Origin: Deltaproteobacteria bacterium
GTDB taxonomy: Bacteria > Desulfobacterota > Dissulfuribacteria > Dissulfuribacterales > QOAL01
Direction of reading: 5' to 3'
DNA length: 6,452 bases
NCBI GenBank assembly: GCA_026996955.1
Contig: JALWJV010000089.1
Span: 1 to 6,452 of the forward strand
Positions 6,353 through 6,452 of the stretch are shown here, piece after piece. Every line of letters begins with the position of its first letter. Position 1 is the first letter of the stretch. The notes under the pieces were generated by a model. That model was not told the origin of the DNA. It worked only from the letters and a program-made list of their open reading frames with translations, and did not search any database. The translations under genes were made by a program, and so were the position numbers.

Positions 6353-6452
6353 ATGGCGAATCTACGTTACCACCCAGCGGCAATGACAACTAAACAGGCC
6401 TCAATCTATTTGTCAGAACGAGACTTTCCCGTCAAGTCATCTACTCTTGAAG
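6353..6452 (+). CDS. Excisionase/AlpA-type helix-turn-helix DNA-binding protein (start only)
   Basis: The first 33 codons are visible before the window ends. Residues 11-33 (MTTKQASIYLSE then RDFPVKSSTLE) match the opening of the MerR-like HTH_17 / excisionase family, in which TTKEAAxYLxERG(F/L)PVxxSTLE leads into a WR recognition helix. Such proteins are typically 60-90 residues and are common in phages and integrative elements, where they direct excision or activate integrase genes. ATG 6353 has a good ribosome site, GAAGGA (6342-6347), 5 nt upstream. The frame is also open upstream to ATG 6251 and ATG 6254, but that extension (NIIIRRII) does not look protein-like. The rest of the gene lies outside the window. 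Confidence 0.72.
   Translation, partial: MANLRYHPAAMTTKQASIYLSERDFPVKSSTLE

Overview
The window looks like a chromosomal segment of a Gram-negative bacterium of moderate GC content. Gene content fits environmental proteobacteria or Desulfobacterota: a very large secreted beta-helix/Ig-type protein, a pentapeptide-repeat ion channel and an HDOD protein. Taxonomy is inference only; no rRNA or other marker is present.

Layout. Positions 1-3546 on the minus strand are one uninterrupted reading frame of 1182 codons. It starts at 3546 behind a strong Shine-Dalgarno and leaves the window at the left edge with no stop. It encodes a signal peptide, a right-handed beta-helix with Chlamydia-Pmp-like repeats, an InlB-B-type repeat, a CARDB-like domain, a fibronectin type III domain, two Ig-like regions, a DUF11-like segment and a C-terminal region cut by the window edge. 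Positions 3547-4137 are an AT-rich divergent intergenic region of about 590 bp. It holds a large two-block palindrome (3805-3846) and a possible structured RNA or terminator (3960-4027). Next, on the plus strand, come a pentapeptide-repeat protein fused to a two-helix potassium-channel pore (4138-5142) and, 70 bp later, an HDOD-domain protein (5213-6073). The HDOD frame stays open for 45 codons after its TGA stop. After a 22-bp imperfect palindrome, the window ends in the first 33 codons of an excisionase/AlpA-type helix-turn-helix protein (6353 to the edge), which may mark the border of a mobile element.

How the genes may work together. The giant protein is probably exported and cell-surface or extracellular (adhesion, or a scaffold for a C-terminal domain beyond the window). 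The channel and HDOD genes are co-oriented with a short gap and no clear terminator between them, so they may be co-transcribed. One would sense or conduct at the inner membrane and the other would act as a cytoplasmic signalling scaffold; a functional link is inference. No CRISPR array, tRNA, rRNA or insertion sequence was seen.
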